A stretch of DNA of 64,000 nucleotides from Cedecea neteri (GCF_000758305.1 NZ_CP009458.1:1488001-1552000), one strand, 5' to 3'; shown: positions 32,270-42,563, counted from the stretch's first letter. Notes: generated from the sequence alone by a model not told the origin. Numbers and translations are program-made.

Positions 32270-33706
32270 TTATTGTTCGCTTTCATCGGTATAGCGCTTA
32301 GCTTTGTAGACCGGGTGCATCAGGTTGTGGACGGAGAAGATATCGTCCAGCTCGGCTTCGGTCAGCAGGCCGCGCTCCAGCACGACCTCGCGCACGCTCT
32401 TGCCGGTTTCCGCACAGATTTTGCCGACGATGTCGCCGTTGTGGTGACCAATGAACGGGTTCAGATAAGTCACGATGCCGATGGAGTTGTACACGTAGCT
32501 CTCACACACTTCTTTATTCGCGGTGATGCCGTTAATGCATTTTTCCAGCAGGTTGTAGCAGGCGTTGGTCAGAATATGAATGGATTCGAACATCGCCTGG
32601 CCAATCACCGGCTCCATCACGTTCAGCTGCAGCTGACCCGCTTCGGATGCCATGGTTACCGTGGTGTCGTTGCCGATGACTTTGAAGCAAACCTGGTTCA
32701 CCACTTCCGGGACAACCGGGTTCACTTTGGCCGGCATGATAGAAGAACCCGCCTGCAGTTCTGGCAGGTTGATTTCGTTCAGGCCAGCGCGCGGGCCGGA
32801 AGAGAGCAGGCGCAGGTCGTTACAGATTTTGGACATTTTCACAGCGAGGCGCTTCAGGGAGCTGTGCACCATCACGTATGCGCCGCAGTCGGAGGTCGCT
32901 TCAATCAAGTCTTCTGCCGGTACACAAGCCAGGCCGCTGACTTCCGCCAGTTTCTGTACGGCCAGCTGTTGGTAACCATCTGGCGTGTTGAGGCGGGTAC
33001 CGATGGCGGTGGCGCCAAGGTTCACTTCCAGCAGCAGTTCAGCGGTGCGCAGCAGGTTTTTGGTCTCTTCAGTCAGCAGCACGTTGAACGCGTGGAATTC
33101 CTGGCCGAGGGTCATTGGCACGGCGTCCTGAAGCTGGGTGCGGCCCATTTTCAGGATCTCAGAAAACTCAACCGCTTTACGCTGGAAGCCTTCACCCAGT
33201 TGGTTGATGGCATCGATCAGTTTTACGATGGAGGCGTACACCGCGATGCGGAAGCCGGTTGGGTAGGCGTCGTTAGTCGACTGGCATTTGTTGACGTGGT
33301 CGTTCGGGTTCAGGAACTGGTATTCACCTTTCTGGTGGCCCATCAGTTCCAGACCAATGTTGGCGAGGACTTCGTTGGTGTTCATGTTGACGGAAGTACC
33401 GGCGCCACCCTGGTAGACGTCTACCGGGAACTGATCCATGCATTTGCCGTTGTTCAGGACTTCATCACAGGCCTGAATGATGGTGTTCGCGATGCTCTTA
33501 GGAATGGTTTGCAGTTCCTTGTTCGCCATTGCCGCCGCTTTTTTCACCATCACCATACCGCGTACAAATTCAGGTATGTCACTGATTTTACTGTTGCTAA
33601 TGTAGAAGTTTTCAATCGCTCTCAGAGTATGAACGCCGTAGTAGGCATCCGCTGGCACTTCCCTGGTACCCAACAAATCTTCTTCGATACGAATGTTATT
33701 TAACAT
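32270..33706 (-). CDS. aspA: Aspartate ammonia-lyase AspA
   Basis: A 478-residue aspartase converting L-aspartate to fumarate and ammonia. The superfamily signature GSSIMPAKVNP is present, as are TSVNMNTNEVLAN and KCQSTNDAYPTGFR. Length equals E. coli AspA. With DcuA and fumarate reductase encoded in the same window, it feeds fumarate respiration. The 344-bp upstream gap carries the control region. Confidence 0.97.
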   Translation of the reverse strand: MLNNIRIEEDLLGTREVPADAYYGVHTLRAIENFYISNSKISDIPEFVRGMVMVKKAAAMANKELQTIPKSIANTIIQACDEVLNNGKCMDQFPVDVYQGGAGTSVNMNTNEVLANIGLELMGHQKGEYQFLNPNDHVNKCQSTNDAYPTGFRIAVYASIVKLIDAINQLGEGFQRKAVEFSEILKMGRTQLQDAVPMTLGQEFHAFNVLLTEETKNLLRTAELLLEVNLGATAIGTRLNTPDGYQQLAVQKLAEVSGLACVPAEDLIEATSDCGAYVMVHSSLKRLAVKMSKICNDLRLLSSGPRAGLNEINLPELQAGSSIMPAKVNPVVPEVVNQVCFKVIGNDTTVTMASEAGQLQLNVMEPVIGQAMFESIHILTNACYNLLEKCINGITANKEVCESYVYNSIGIVTYLNPFIGHHNGDIVGKICAETGKSVREVVLERGLLTEAELDDIFSVHNLMHPVYKAKRYTDESEQ

Positions 33707-34050
33707 GTGAACCTTCTTAGTAAAGCTGCAGATAAATGCACTGTTTTATTCACACACACGATATGTGGTTGTGAGCTTAATAGGCCGACGATTATGTCCA
33801 TATTCGACCGCGTTAACGTGATGATATGCTGATGATAGCGAAAAGCAGTAACCTGGATCACTTATTAAAAGCCGCCACGCATAACAATTATTAATATGTG
33901 ATATAGGTCAATAGTTGAAAATTTCCAGAAAAAATTCACGCAATAAACATTGATCTTTGTCTACAGCGTCGCCATCTCCCCCCTACGCGTAATTGCTAAT
34001 CTATTTTTCGCGAGACCATTAACGGGCTCGCCCGATGACAGGAGCGTATA
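33707..34050. promoter_or_regulatory. Divergent aspA / fxsA control region with a possible CRP-type site
   Basis: This AT-rich gap has no gene. TGTGA-TATAGG-TCAAT at 33897-33912 has one perfect CRP half-site (TGTGA) and a partial second half (TCAAT for TCACA). aspA is CRP-activated in E. coli, but the distance to aspA here is large (about 190 bp), so the assignment is weak. I saw no clear FNR dyad. Confidence 0.4.
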
Positions 34051-34527
34051 GTGCGCTGGATCCCGCTTATTGCCGTTTTCCTCTATGTTTACATCGAAAT
34101 TTCGCTGTTCATACAGGTGGCACATGTTCTGGGGGTCTTTATGACCCTGATTCTGGTCATTTTCACTTCGGTGATTGGCCTCTCTCTGGTGCGTAACCAG
34201 GGTTTTAAAAACTTGATGCTGATGCAGCAGAAGATGGCGGCCGGCGAAAGCCCTGCGGCGGAGATGATCAAAAGCGTCTCGCTGATCATGGCCGGTATTT
34301 TGCTGCTGCTGCCGGGCTTCTTTACCGACTTCCTCGGCCTGCTGCTGCTGTTACCGCCGGTGCAAAAGCATCTGACGCTGAAGCTGATGCCGCATTTGCG
34401 CTTCTCCCGTATGCCTGGCGGCGGTTTTAGCGCCGGTAGCGAAGGGGGCAATACGTTTGACGGCGAGTTTCAGCGTAAAGACGACGCGCCAAAGCGCCTC
34501 GACGACCAGCACCGGGACGATCGTTAA
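34051..34527 (+). CDS. fxsA: FxsA, cytoplasmic-membrane protein (phage T7 exclusion suppressor)
   Basis: The 158-residue protein matches E. coli FxsA end to end in length. Hydrophobic segments are at residues 5-45 and about 75-105; the tail is polar and Asp/Arg-rich (GGNTFDGEFQRKDD). Overproduction of FxsA relieves F-plasmid exclusion of phage T7. The start is GTG, preceded by AGGAG. yjeH, which in E. coli lies between fxsA and groS, is absent here. Confidence 0.95.
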   Translation: MRWIPLIAVFLYVYIEISLFIQVAHVLGVFMTLILVIFTSVIGLSLVRNQGFKNLMLMQQKMAAGESPAAEMIKSVSLIMAGILLLLPGFFTDFLGLLLLLPPVQKHLTLKLMPHLRFSRMPGGGFSAGSEGGNTFDGEFQRKDDAPKRLDDQHRDDR

Positions 34528-34552
34528 ATTTTAGTTTTTTTTGTTTTCCCCC

Positions 34553-34581
34553 CTTGAAGGGGGGAAAGCGCATCCCCATTA
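34553..34581 (+). promoter_or_regulatory. Sigma-32 heat-shock promoter of groES-groEL
   Basis: CTTGAA at 34553-34558 and CCCCATTA at 34574-34581 match the sigma-32 -35 and -10 elements with a 15-bp spacer. The -35 lies in a perfect inverted repeat TTTCCCCCC-TTGAA-GGGGGGAAA (34545-34567). The same arrangement precedes E. coli groES. Confidence 0.88.
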
Positions 34582-34661
34582 ATCAGGTCACCAGCCGATT
34601 ACCCCTGTGGGACGGCGTTACCTAACTATCTGATACTGACTTTCTCAAAGGAGAGCTATCA

Positions 34662-34955
34662 ATGAGCATTCGTCCATTACATGATCGTGTCATCGTCAAG
34701 CGTAAAGAAGTTGAATCCAAATCTGCGGGCGGCATCGTTCTGACTGGCTCCGCAGCGGGCAAATCAACTCGTGGCGAGATCATCGCTGTCGGTAAAGGCC
34801 GCATCCTGGAAAACGGTAGCGTGCAGCCGCTGGACGTGAAAGTGGGTGACATCGTTATCTTCAACGATGGCTACGGCGTGAAGTCCGAGAAAATCGACAA
34901 CGAAGAAGTGCTGATCATGTCCGAAAGCGACATCCTGGCAATTGTTGAAGCGTAA
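34662..34955 (+). CDS. groS: Co-chaperonin GroES
   Basis: A 97-residue heptamer-forming lid of the GroEL chamber. The mobile-loop region ESKSAGGIVLTGSAA and the roof segment GKGRILENGSVQPLDVKVGD match E. coli GroES closely. A strong AAAGGAG site precedes the ATG. It is co-transcribed with groEL 40 bp downstream under a sigma-32 promoter. Confidence 0.98.
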   Translation: MSIRPLHDRVIVKRKEVESKSAGGIVLTGSAAGKSTRGEIIAVGKGRILENGSVQPLDVKVGDIVIFNDGYGVKSEKIDNEEVLIMSESDILAIVEA

Positions 34956-34995
34956 TTTGACGCACGAACCTGAACGAATTTGAGGAACAGAATAA

Positions 34996-36642
<1,647 letters not shown>

Positions 36643-36666
36643 TTCGCCTTAGCACCTTGTGTTAAA

Positions 36667-36702
36667 GAAACCCTCAGTCAGAAATGTCTGGGGGTTTTTT
36701 CT
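36667..36702 (+). terminator. Terminator of groSL
   Basis: AACCCTCAG and CTGGGGGTT form a stem followed by TTTTTTC, 25 bp after the groEL stop. Confidence 0.85.
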
Positions 36703-36771
36703 TTTGTTCACACTCTGGTATAAGTGCTTACCGGGCAATAACGGCTCAATACCTTGATTACGGGGAATAAC

Positions 36772-37125
36772 ATGCGCATGAAAGTCTCATCAGGAGTGGT
36801 TGTGGCAGCGCTGCTGCTGGCAGGATGTAGCACGGGCAATCAGCTTAGCTCTGGCGGCCAGAGCGTTCGTTTTGTTGAAGACAAACCAGGTAACGAATGC
36901 CGCTTATTAGGCACCGCGACCGGGGAACAGAGCAACTGGCTGTCTGGCCAGCACGGTGATGAAGGCGGTTCTATGCGCGGCGCGGCAAACGCACTGCGTA
37001 ACAATGCGGCCGAGATGGGCGGCAACGTGCTGTACGGCGTAAGTAGCCCAACCCAGACGCTGCTCTCGAGCTTTGCGCCAACGGCTAGCCAAATGACCGG
37101 CCAGGTTTATAAGTGCCCGAACTGA
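36772..37125 (+). CDS. yjeI: YjeI lipoprotein (DUF4156)
   Basis: A 117-residue predicted outer-membrane or periplasmic lipoprotein. The lipobox LLAGC puts the acylated Cys at about residue 19. ECRLLGTATGEQSNWLSGQHGDEGGSMRGAANALRNNAAEMGGNV is nearly the E. coli YjeI sequence. ATG 36772 is chosen over an upstream ATG because it gives the E. coli length and follows CGGGGAATAAC. Function unknown. Confidence 0.93.
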   Translation: MRMKVSSGVVVAALLLAGCSTGNQLSSGGQSVRFVEDKPGNECRLLGTATGEQSNWLSGQHGDEGGSMRGAANALRNNAAEMGGNVLYGVSSPTQTLLSSFAPTASQMTGQVYKCPN

Positions 37126-37139
37126 TTCGGTAAGTATTA

Positions 37140-37298
37140 CCCTCACCCCGGCCCTCTCCCTCAGGGAGAGGGAGAAAAACGGAAGAAGGCCAGAGGGTTC
37201 CCTCTCACTGGTAAGGGATAAAGTTGTGGGGCTTCTTCTACAGTTGCAGGCTGCACTGAACGGTTCCCTCTCCTGGGGGAGAGGGTTAGGGTGAGGGC
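37140..37298. repeat. GC-rich palindromic repeat element
   Basis: The left end CCCTCACCCCGGCCCTCTCC and right end GGGGAGAGGGTTAGGGTGAG match the family at 4590. It fills the gap between the convergent yjeI and epmB genes. Confidence 0.78.
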
Positions 37299-37307
37299 GT
37301 TACGCTC

Positions 37308-38336
37308 TCACTTTTGCCGTAGCTGCAAATCCAGCGGCGTCTTACTTGGCTCTCCGCCTATCTCTCTCGCCAGCTTCGGCACCATATAGCCAGAAACCAG
37401 CGTCAGCAGCTCACGCATAATCGCCCGGGCCTCTTCGTCTTCCACCATAAAGTGTGCCGCGCCCTGCACTCGGTCGAGCACATGCAGGTAATACGGCATC
37501 ACGCCCGCATCAAATAGTGCATTACTTAGGTCAGCCAGAGTTTGCGCGCTGTCGTTCACGCCGCGCAGCAACACGCTTTGATTCAGCAGCGTGACGCCCG
37601 CCTGGCGTAGTTTTGCCATCGCCGAGCGGAAATCGTCGCCAATTTCCTGGGCGTGGTTAATATGATTAACCAGCAGCACCTGAAGTGATGAGCGTGCGAT
37701 TCTTGCCGCCAGCACATCGGTAATACGCGCCGGGATAACTATCGGCAGACGGCTGTGAATGCGCAGGCGTTTGATATGAGGAATGGCCTCTAGCTCGCTC
37801 ATCAGCCAGTCCAGCTCGTGATCTTTGGCCATCAGCGGGTCGCCGCCGGAGAAAATAATTTCGTCCAGCTCAGGATGTTCGCTGATATACGCCAGCGCCG
37901 TTTGCCAGTTGCGTTTGTTGCCCTGGTTGTCGGCATACGGGAAGTGGCGGCGGAAACAGTAGCGGCAGTTTACGGCGCAGCCGCCTTTTACCAGCAGCAA
38001 GGCGCGGTTGCGGTACTTATGCAGCAGCCCAGGGACGACGCTGTGTTGCTCTTCCAGCGGATCGGTGGTGAAACCGGGTGCGGCAACGAACTCCTGCTTT
38101 GCCGTCAAAACCTGGCGCAGCAGAGGGTCGTTAGGGTTGCCTTTTTCCATCCGCGCGACGAAAGCGCGAGGGACGCGCAGAGCAAAAAGACGCCTTGCTT
38201 CACGCCCGGCGAGCAGTTCTTCATCGTCGGCTACATTTAAAATGTGCAGCAGTTCATCAGGATCGGTTATAACATCGGCAAGTTGCGCTAACCAATCTTC
38301 TCTGTGAGGGGGATTTAGGGTTACAATGTGTGCCAT
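37308..38336 (-). CDS. epmB: EF-P (R)-beta-lysine synthase EpmB (lysine 2,3-aminomutase)
   Basis: A 342-residue radical-SAM and PLP enzyme converting (S)-alpha-lysine to (R)-beta-lysine for EF-P modification. The iron-sulfur cysteines are in CAVNCRYCFRRHFPY; the PLP lysine is expected in the C-terminal PSKTPLDLQ region or nearby. ATG 38336 (MAHIVTLNPP) gives the E. coli length. It is divergent from its target efp, and epmA is also in the window. Confidence 0.96.
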   Translation of the reverse strand: MAHIVTLNPPHREDWLAQLADVITDPDELLHILNVADDEELLAGREARRLFALRVPRAFVARMEKGNPNDPLLRQVLTAKQEFVAAPGFTTDPLEEQHSVVPGLLHKYRNRALLLVKGGCAVNCRYCFRRHFPYADNQGNKRNWQTALAYISEHPELDEIIFSGGDPLMAKDHELDWLMSELEAIPHIKRLRIHSRLPIVIPARITDVLAARIARSSLQVLLVNHINHAQEIGDDFRSAMAKLRQAGVTLLNQSVLLRGVNDSAQTLADLSNALFDAGVMPYYLHVLDRVQGAAHFMVEDEEARAIMRELLTLVSGYMVPKLAREIGGEPSKTPLDLQLRQK

Positions 38337-38377
38337 TTTTTTGGCTAAGCTACCAGTTAACAAATTCAGAGGGCCTT

Positions 38378-38944
38378 ATGGCGACTTATTCTAGCAACGA
38401 TTTCCGTGCCGGTCTTAAAATCATGATGGATGGCGAACCGTACGCGGTTGAAGCCAGCGAATTCGTAAAACCGGGCAAAGGCCAGGCATTCGCGCGCGTT
38501 AAGCTGCGTCGTCTGCTGACCGGTACCCGCGTTGAGAAAACCTTCAAGTCTACCGACTCTGCAGAAGGCGCTGACGTTGTCGATATGAACCTGACTTACC
38601 TGTACAACGACGGTGAGTTCTACCACTTCATGAACAACCAAACCTTCGAGCAGCTGGCTGCGGACGAAAAAGCCGTTGGCGAAAACGCTAAATGGCTGCT
38701 GGACCAGGCTGAGTGCATCGTGACCCTGTGGAACGGCCAGCCAATCTCCGTTACCCCACCGAACTTCGTTGAGCTGGAAATCGTTGAAACCGATCCAGGT
38801 CTGAAAGGCGACACTGCAGGGACCGGCGGCAAGCCAGCAACCCTGAGCACCGGCGCTGTGGTTAAAGTTCCGTTGTTCGTTCAGATCGGCGAAGTCATCA
38901 AAGTTGACACCCGTTCTGGTGAATACGTTTCTCGCGTGAAGTAA
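38378..38944 (+). CDS. efp: Elongation factor P
   Basis: This 188-residue three-domain factor relieves ribosome stalling at polyproline. The modified residue is Lys34 (VKPGKGQAF), beta-lysylated by EpmA using the product of EpmB. ATG 38378 (MATYSSNDFRAG) gives the E. coli length. It is divergent from epmB with 41 bp between starts, so their promoters must overlap. Confidence 0.98.
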   Translation: MATYSSNDFRAGLKIMMDGEPYAVEASEFVKPGKGQAFARVKLRRLLTGTRVEKTFKSTDSAEGADVVDMNLTYLYNDGEFYHFMNNQTFEQLAADEKAVGENAKWLLDQAECIVTLWNGQPISVTPPNFVELEIVETDPGLKGDTAGTGGKPATLSTGAVVKVPLFVQIGEVIKVDTRSGEYVSRVK

Positions 38945-38962
38945 TAATTCTCGTGGAGGTTC

Positions 38963-38990
38963 GCGGCGCGGTGCCTGAGGCTCGCGCCGC
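38963..38990 (+). terminator. GC-rich hairpin after efp
   Basis: GCGGCGCG and CGCGCCGC pair around a 12-nt loop 18 bp after the efp stop. The following TGCTTTATC is only weakly T-rich, so it may attenuate rather than stop transcription into ecnA. Confidence 0.5.
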
Positions 38991-39011
38991 TGCTTTATCA
39001 GGGCAGGGAAG

Positions 39012-39146
39012 ATGAACCGTTTGCTGAAACAAATTCTTTTTATCTCGCTGCTGGCCGCTGCGCTGTCGGGTTGTAATACCACGCGTGGGTTTGGCGAAGA
39101 CTTGCAGCATCTCGGCGGCGCCATTGAGCGCGTAGCCAATAAATAA
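39012..39146 (+). CDS. ecnA: Entericidin A (lipoprotein, antidote)
   Basis: A 44-residue lipoprotein: basic N-terminus, hydrophobic stretch, lipobox LSGC with Cys21, then NTTRGFGEDLQHLG. This matches E. coli EcnA (41 residues). In the E. coli pair, EcnA counteracts the bacteriolytic EcnB. It lies between efp and ecnB. Confidence 0.92.
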   Translation: MNRLLKQILFISLLAAALSGCNTTRGFGEDLQHLGGAIERVANK

Positions 39147-39252
39147 TCCCCTCCAGTTATCCTAAATCGCCTCGCTTCTCCTTCGTTGTTCATTTTTTTA
39201 GCTATGCTTAACGAGCTATACACAAACAACATATAGGTATAAGGAAAAGCTC

Positions 39253-39399
39253 ATGATTAAGAAAACTATTGCTGCGTTTTTCTCTCTCGTCGTTCTTTCA
39301 TCCTTGTTGACCGCCTGTAACACGACCCGCGGCGTGGGCGAGGATATTCAAAGCGGCGGTAAAGCTATTTCTGGTGCGGCAACAAAAGCGCAGGAATAA
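39253..39399 (+). CDS. ecnB: Entericidin B (bacteriolytic lipoprotein toxin)
   Basis: The 48-residue lipoprotein has lipobox LTAC with Cys22 followed by NTTRGVGEDIQ and ends SGAATKAQE, nearly identical to E. coli EcnB. It is known to promote lysis in stationary phase under sigma-S. AAGGAAAAGCTC precedes the ATG. The regulator ecnR is convergent 31 bp away. Confidence 0.94.
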   Translation: MIKKTIAAFFSLVVLSSLLTACNTTRGVGEDIQSGGKAISGAATKAQE

Positions 39400-39430
39400 T
39401 AATTTTCGGTACGGCGATTGTGCCGTACCG

Positions 39431-40039
39431 TTATTCTAAAATGGCTTCCGGAATGTTTAAAAAAAGCGATAATCGATTGTCGGCTCCCAGCTTTAATCTA
39501 ATATTGCGCTTGTAGGTGTAAACTGTTTTTACGCTTATTCCCATCACTCTGGCAATATATTCATTGTTCGCCTCTTCCTTCCAGAGTTTTAGTATTCTCT
39601 CTTCGCGTAAGGTCAATAATGGCGTAATATGTCGTTTCACTTCACGGAATGGCGGGCGAGTTGCAATAGTCTGCTGAATCAGAGTCGTTAATGCCGATAA
39701 TGATACTGACTTATCCCAAATATCGGTAGTGCCTTGCGTCGCGCAGTATTCGGCAATGGTGGGGTGTTGCCCGCTTTGCAGCAACAGCAGGCGTGTCGTA
39801 TCGCCACAGGCGGAATAAATAGCCGAAAGCTGTTGGATATTATGCAATGCGGTTGAGAAACTGTTGAAGTCGGCGATCACCATATTCGGCTGCCATTTAA
39901 TAATTTTTTCCCGGGCGAGAAGTAAACTGTCTGTCTCTAAAATACTCACTGCCGTAGCCAGATTATTTTTCTGATTGAGCAAGTGCGTCAGTCCCTGACG
40001 GCTGAAGTAACACCTATCAACCAATAATATTTTATACAT
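39431..40039 (-). CDS. ecnR: LuxR-type response regulator EcnR
   Basis: A 202-residue protein with an N-terminal receiver-like half (YKILLVDRCYFSRQGLTHLL...) and a C-terminal LuxR helix-turn-helix (LTLREERILKLWKEEANNEYIARVMGISVKTVYTYKRNIRLKL). Position beside ecnAB matches EcnR of Citrobacter, which controls entericidin. The receiver has a degenerate acidic pocket, so control by phosphorylation is doubtful. ATG 40039 and an in-frame GTG at 40045 are both possible starts. Confidence 0.82.
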   Translation of the reverse strand: MYKILLVDRCYFSRQGLTHLLNQKNNLATAVSILETDSLLLAREKIIKWQPNMVIADFNSFSTALHNIQQLSAIYSACGDTTRLLLLQSGQHPTIAEYCATQGTTDIWDKSVSLSALTTLIQQTIATRPPFREVKRHITPLLTLREERILKLWKEEANNEYIARVMGISVKTVYTYKRNIRLKLGADNRLSLFLNIPEAILE

Positions 40040-40261
40040 TTTCACGCTTCACGTTAATCATTACTGCGGCGTTTGCAGGCTGGCAAACCACGTTTTATCA
40101 TATGAACAAATTTGCCAAAATGAATCACGGAAATGCGCGCGAATTCGCTGTCAATTCCAGGCTTAGCAAGGCCCGGCGAGTGAAACGATTATTTCATCGC
40201 GCGGCATTTGGATACGGATTTTCAGGCAACCGTTTGAGTGCTAAAATCATCTTCTCACCTA

Positions 40262-40315
40262 AGCCTTACGGGACGACCCGCAAGCGCATCTCACACCGGG
40301 GACGGCCCCATTTTT
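40262..40315 (+). promoter_or_regulatory. Guanidine-II (mini-ykkC) riboswitch upstream of gdx
   Basis: Two short hairpins with the diagnostic ACGR tetraloops occur: CGGG-ACGA-CCCG (40269-40280) and GGGG-ACGG-CCCC (40298-40309), 17 nt apart. The second ends close to the ribosome-binding site GGAG (40319-40322) of gdx. A plausible -10 TAAAAT lies at 40242-40247. Guanidine-II RNAs controlling sugE/gdx are established; this site fits the consensus. Confidence 0.9.
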
Positions 40316-40327
40316 ACTGGAGCTGTT

Positions 40328-40645
40328 ATGGCCTGGATCGTACTGTTGATTGCTGGATTACTGGAAGTTGTTTGGGCAGTAGGACTGAAATATACCCACG
40401 GTTTTAGCCGCCTGTGGCCTAGCGTTATTACCATCGTCGCGATGGTTGTCAGTATGGCCTTGCTCGCCTGGGCGATGAAAACGCTACCTACAGGAACAGC
40501 CTATGCGGTGTGGACCGGGATCGGTGCCGTCGGTGCGGCGATTACCGGCATTCTATTGCTGGGAGAGTCGGCTAACCCGATGCGTCTGGCTAGCCTGGCT
40601 CTGATTGTGGTCGGGATCATTGGCCTGAAACTTTCCACGCATTAA
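40328..40645 (+). CDS. gdx: Guanidinium exporter Gdx (SugE, SMR family)
   Basis: A 105-residue, four-helix SMR transporter, the same length as E. coli SugE/Gdx. The essential Glu is Glu13 (LLEVVWAVGLKYTHGF). It exports guanidinium in exchange for protons. The guanidine-II riboswitch just upstream supports this over general drug efflux. Upstream in-frame ATGs lie within the riboswitch region and are rejected. It overlaps the convergent blc by 4 bp. Confidence 0.95.
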   Translation: MAWIVLLIAGLLEVVWAVGLKYTHGFSRLWPSVITIVAMVVSMALLAWAMKTLPTGTAYAVWTGIGAVGAAITGILLLGESANPMRLASLALIVVGIIGLKLSTH

Positions 40646-41175
40646 CTGCCCGGTTGTTTCACCCAAATCAGTTTATCCACCGCAAAGCCCTGGCGGGCGG
40701 CGATAGCCAATAGCTGTTGTTTGAGGTCGCGGCTGATGGTTGGCGTGCGGGACAGGATCCACAGATAGCTGAGGTCCGGCCCGCACACCAGCGCATGGCG
40801 GTAGTCTTTATCCAGCGCAATCACGTTATAGCCGCCGTAGAACGGGCCAAAGAAAGAGACTTTTAGCGCGGCAACGCTCGGGTCTCCGGTGAAGTAAGCC
40901 TTCCCTTCGGCCTGCTGCCACATCTGCCTGTCAGGATTAAACCCGCGGTTTATCACGCGCAGGCCGCCGTCATCCATAAAACTGTAGGTGGCCGTGACCT
41001 GATTCAGGCCGCTTTCAAAGCTGTGGTCCATCCGGGCAATTTCATACCAGGTGCCGATGAAACGTTTTGCCTCGAAGTTTTGCACGACCGTGACGCTGGG
41101 GGGAGGAGTTGGGGCACTACAGGAGACAACGAATAATGCGACCGCAAGCGCGGTGACAGCAGGCCAAATGCGCAT
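40642..41175 (-). CDS. blc: Outer-membrane lipoprotein Blc (bacterial lipocalin)
   Basis: A 177-residue lipocalin with lipobox VVSC (Cys19), the GTWYEIAR motif, and GYNVIALDKDYRHALVCGP. Length equals E. coli Blc. It binds fatty acids or lysophospholipids at the outer membrane and is sigma-S-dependent in E. coli. It lies downstream of ampC on the same strand. Confidence 0.95.
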   Translation of the reverse strand: MRIWPAVTALAVALFVVSCSAPTPPPSVTVVQNFEAKRFIGTWYEIARMDHSFESGLNQVTATYSFMDDGGLRVINRGFNPDRQMWQQAEGKAYFTGDPSVAALKVSFFGPFYGGYNVIALDKDYRHALVCGPDLSYLWILSRTPTISRDLKQQLLAIAARQGFAVDKLIWVKQPGS

Positions 41176-41252
41176 AGCAGATTCCTTCCAGGGTTTTTTA
41201 GCTAAGTGTAGATGGCGACAGGAAATAAAGTGTGAGCGAAGCCGGAAATAAT

Positions 41253-41275
41253 ACGGCCTGTGCTCAACAGGCCGT
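41253..41275 (-). terminator. Hairpin between ampC and blc
   Basis: ACGGCCTGT and ACAGGCCGT pair around a 5-nt loop 9 bp after the ampC stop. On the minus strand it is followed by ATTATTTCC, a weak T-tract, so termination before blc is likely but perhaps incomplete. Confidence 0.55.
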
Positions 41276-41283
41276 GGTCATTT

Positions 41284-42432
41284 TTATTGCAGGGCTTCAA
41301 GAATGGCGTAAGCGGCTTTTACTCGCTCGGTATTCGGGTAGCTTTTGTTGGCCAGCATCACGATGCCCAGCTGTTTTTCTGGAATAAAAGCTACGTAGCT
41401 TCCAAAGCCGCCTGTCGACCCGGTTTTATGTACCCATGAGGCTTTAACCGCAGGTGCGGGAGGATCAATCAACGTTGCCGGGTGCGGCGCAAGGGCAACT
41501 TTATTGTCGCTGCCGTCAATAACCGTTTTCCCCTTCACCGGCCAGTTCAGCATTTCCCAGCCAAGCCCTTGATACATGCTGCCCACGCGCCAGTACCGGG
41601 ACTGCGCAAGCTGAATACCCTGTGCTAGCGTTTTGTCTTCCAGGCGATTAGGGGCCATGTTGGCCTGCACCCAATGAGCCATATCTTCGATGCTGGATTT
41701 CACGCCGTAGGCTTCCGCATCTAACATGCCCGGCGAGACGCGCACGGCTTTCCCGTCCCGGTAACCCCAGGCGTAGTGGCTTTCTTCCGTGGCAGGTACG
41801 TTAATCCAGGTGTGTTGAAGATTCAGCGGCTCAAAGACGCGTTTTAACATTGCCTGTTCAAAGCCCATGCCTGACGATTTCACCATCAAGGCACCAAACA
41901 GTCCGATGCTTGCGTTGGCGTAGAGGCGCTGTGTGCCCGGCGCCCACTGCGGCTGCCAGTTCTGGTAAAATTTCAGCAGGGCATCGCTGTTGGTCACCTC
42001 GTCGGGCACCTGCAGCGGCAGGCCGCCGGCAGTATAGGTGGCAAGCTGCAGCAGGGTGATTCCTTTCCACTGCTTGCCGTTCAGCTCAGGCCAGTATTTT
42101 TGCGCCGGGTCGTTAAGGTTGATTTCGCCACGTGCCAAAGCATCACCGCCCAGCACGCCAGTAAAGGTTTTACTGACCGAGCCCAGTTCAAACAACGTTT
42201 GCTGCGTTACCGGCAGGTTGCGCTGTAGATCGGCTTTTCCCCAGGTGAAATACAGCGGGTAGCCTTTATAGATAACCGCCACCGCCATGCCCGGGATTGC
42301 CTGCTCTTTCATTAGCGGGGCAACGGTGCGATTCACGAGCTTTTCAATCTGCAGTGCGGTCAGTTCTTTTTGAGCGGCAAAGCTGGAGCATGAGGCTGTA
42401 AGCAGCAGCGTCAGGCAGAGGGATTTTTTCAT
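41284..42432 (-). CDS. ampC: Class C beta-lactamase AmpC
   Basis: A 382-residue periplasmic serine beta-lactamase. The signal peptide ends around residue 21. Ser85-Val-Ser-Lys88 (mature Ser64-Lys67), Tyr171-Ala-Asn173 (mature Tyr150) and HKTGSTGG (Lys315-Thr-Gly motif) are all present, so it should be active against cephalosporins. It is divergent from ampR, indicating inducible expression, unlike E. coli ampC, which has an attenuator and no ampR. Confidence 0.96.
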   Translation of the reverse strand: MKKSLCLTLLLTASCSSFAAQKELTALQIEKLVNRTVAPLMKEQAIPGMAVAVIYKGYPLYFTWGKADLQRNLPVTQQTLFELGSVSKTFTGVLGGDALARGEINLNDPAQKYWPELNGKQWKGITLLQLATYTAGGLPLQVPDEVTNSDALLKFYQNWQPQWAPGTQRLYANASIGLFGALMVKSSGMGFEQAMLKRVFEPLNLQHTWINVPATEESHYAWGYRDGKAVRVSPGMLDAEAYGVKSSIEDMAHWVQANMAPNRLEDKTLAQGIQLAQSRYWRVGSMYQGLGWEMLNWPVKGKTVIDGSDNKVALAPHPATLIDPPAPAVKASWVHKTGSTGGFGSYVAFIPEKQLGIVMLANKSYPNTERVKAAYAILEALQ

Positions 42433-42563
42433 AATGGATAACCTTCCTTAGAGAGATGATAGCAGTCCGGGCCCGTCAGACGAGGCAAGTTTGTTGGATT
42501 TGACTCCTGGTGACAAACGATTAAATTTGGCATTAGGTTTAAGATTTTCTAACAGGTAACGTG

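Noticed and set aside
32273..33703. 476-codon plus-strand open frame antisense to aspA
   Set aside because: It lies wholly over aspA, is His/Phe/Val-rich with no known motif, and arises from the codon bias of aspA.
40102..40407. 101-codon frame upstream of gdx
   Set aside because: It overlaps the riboswitch and gdx in another frame and has no homology I recognise.
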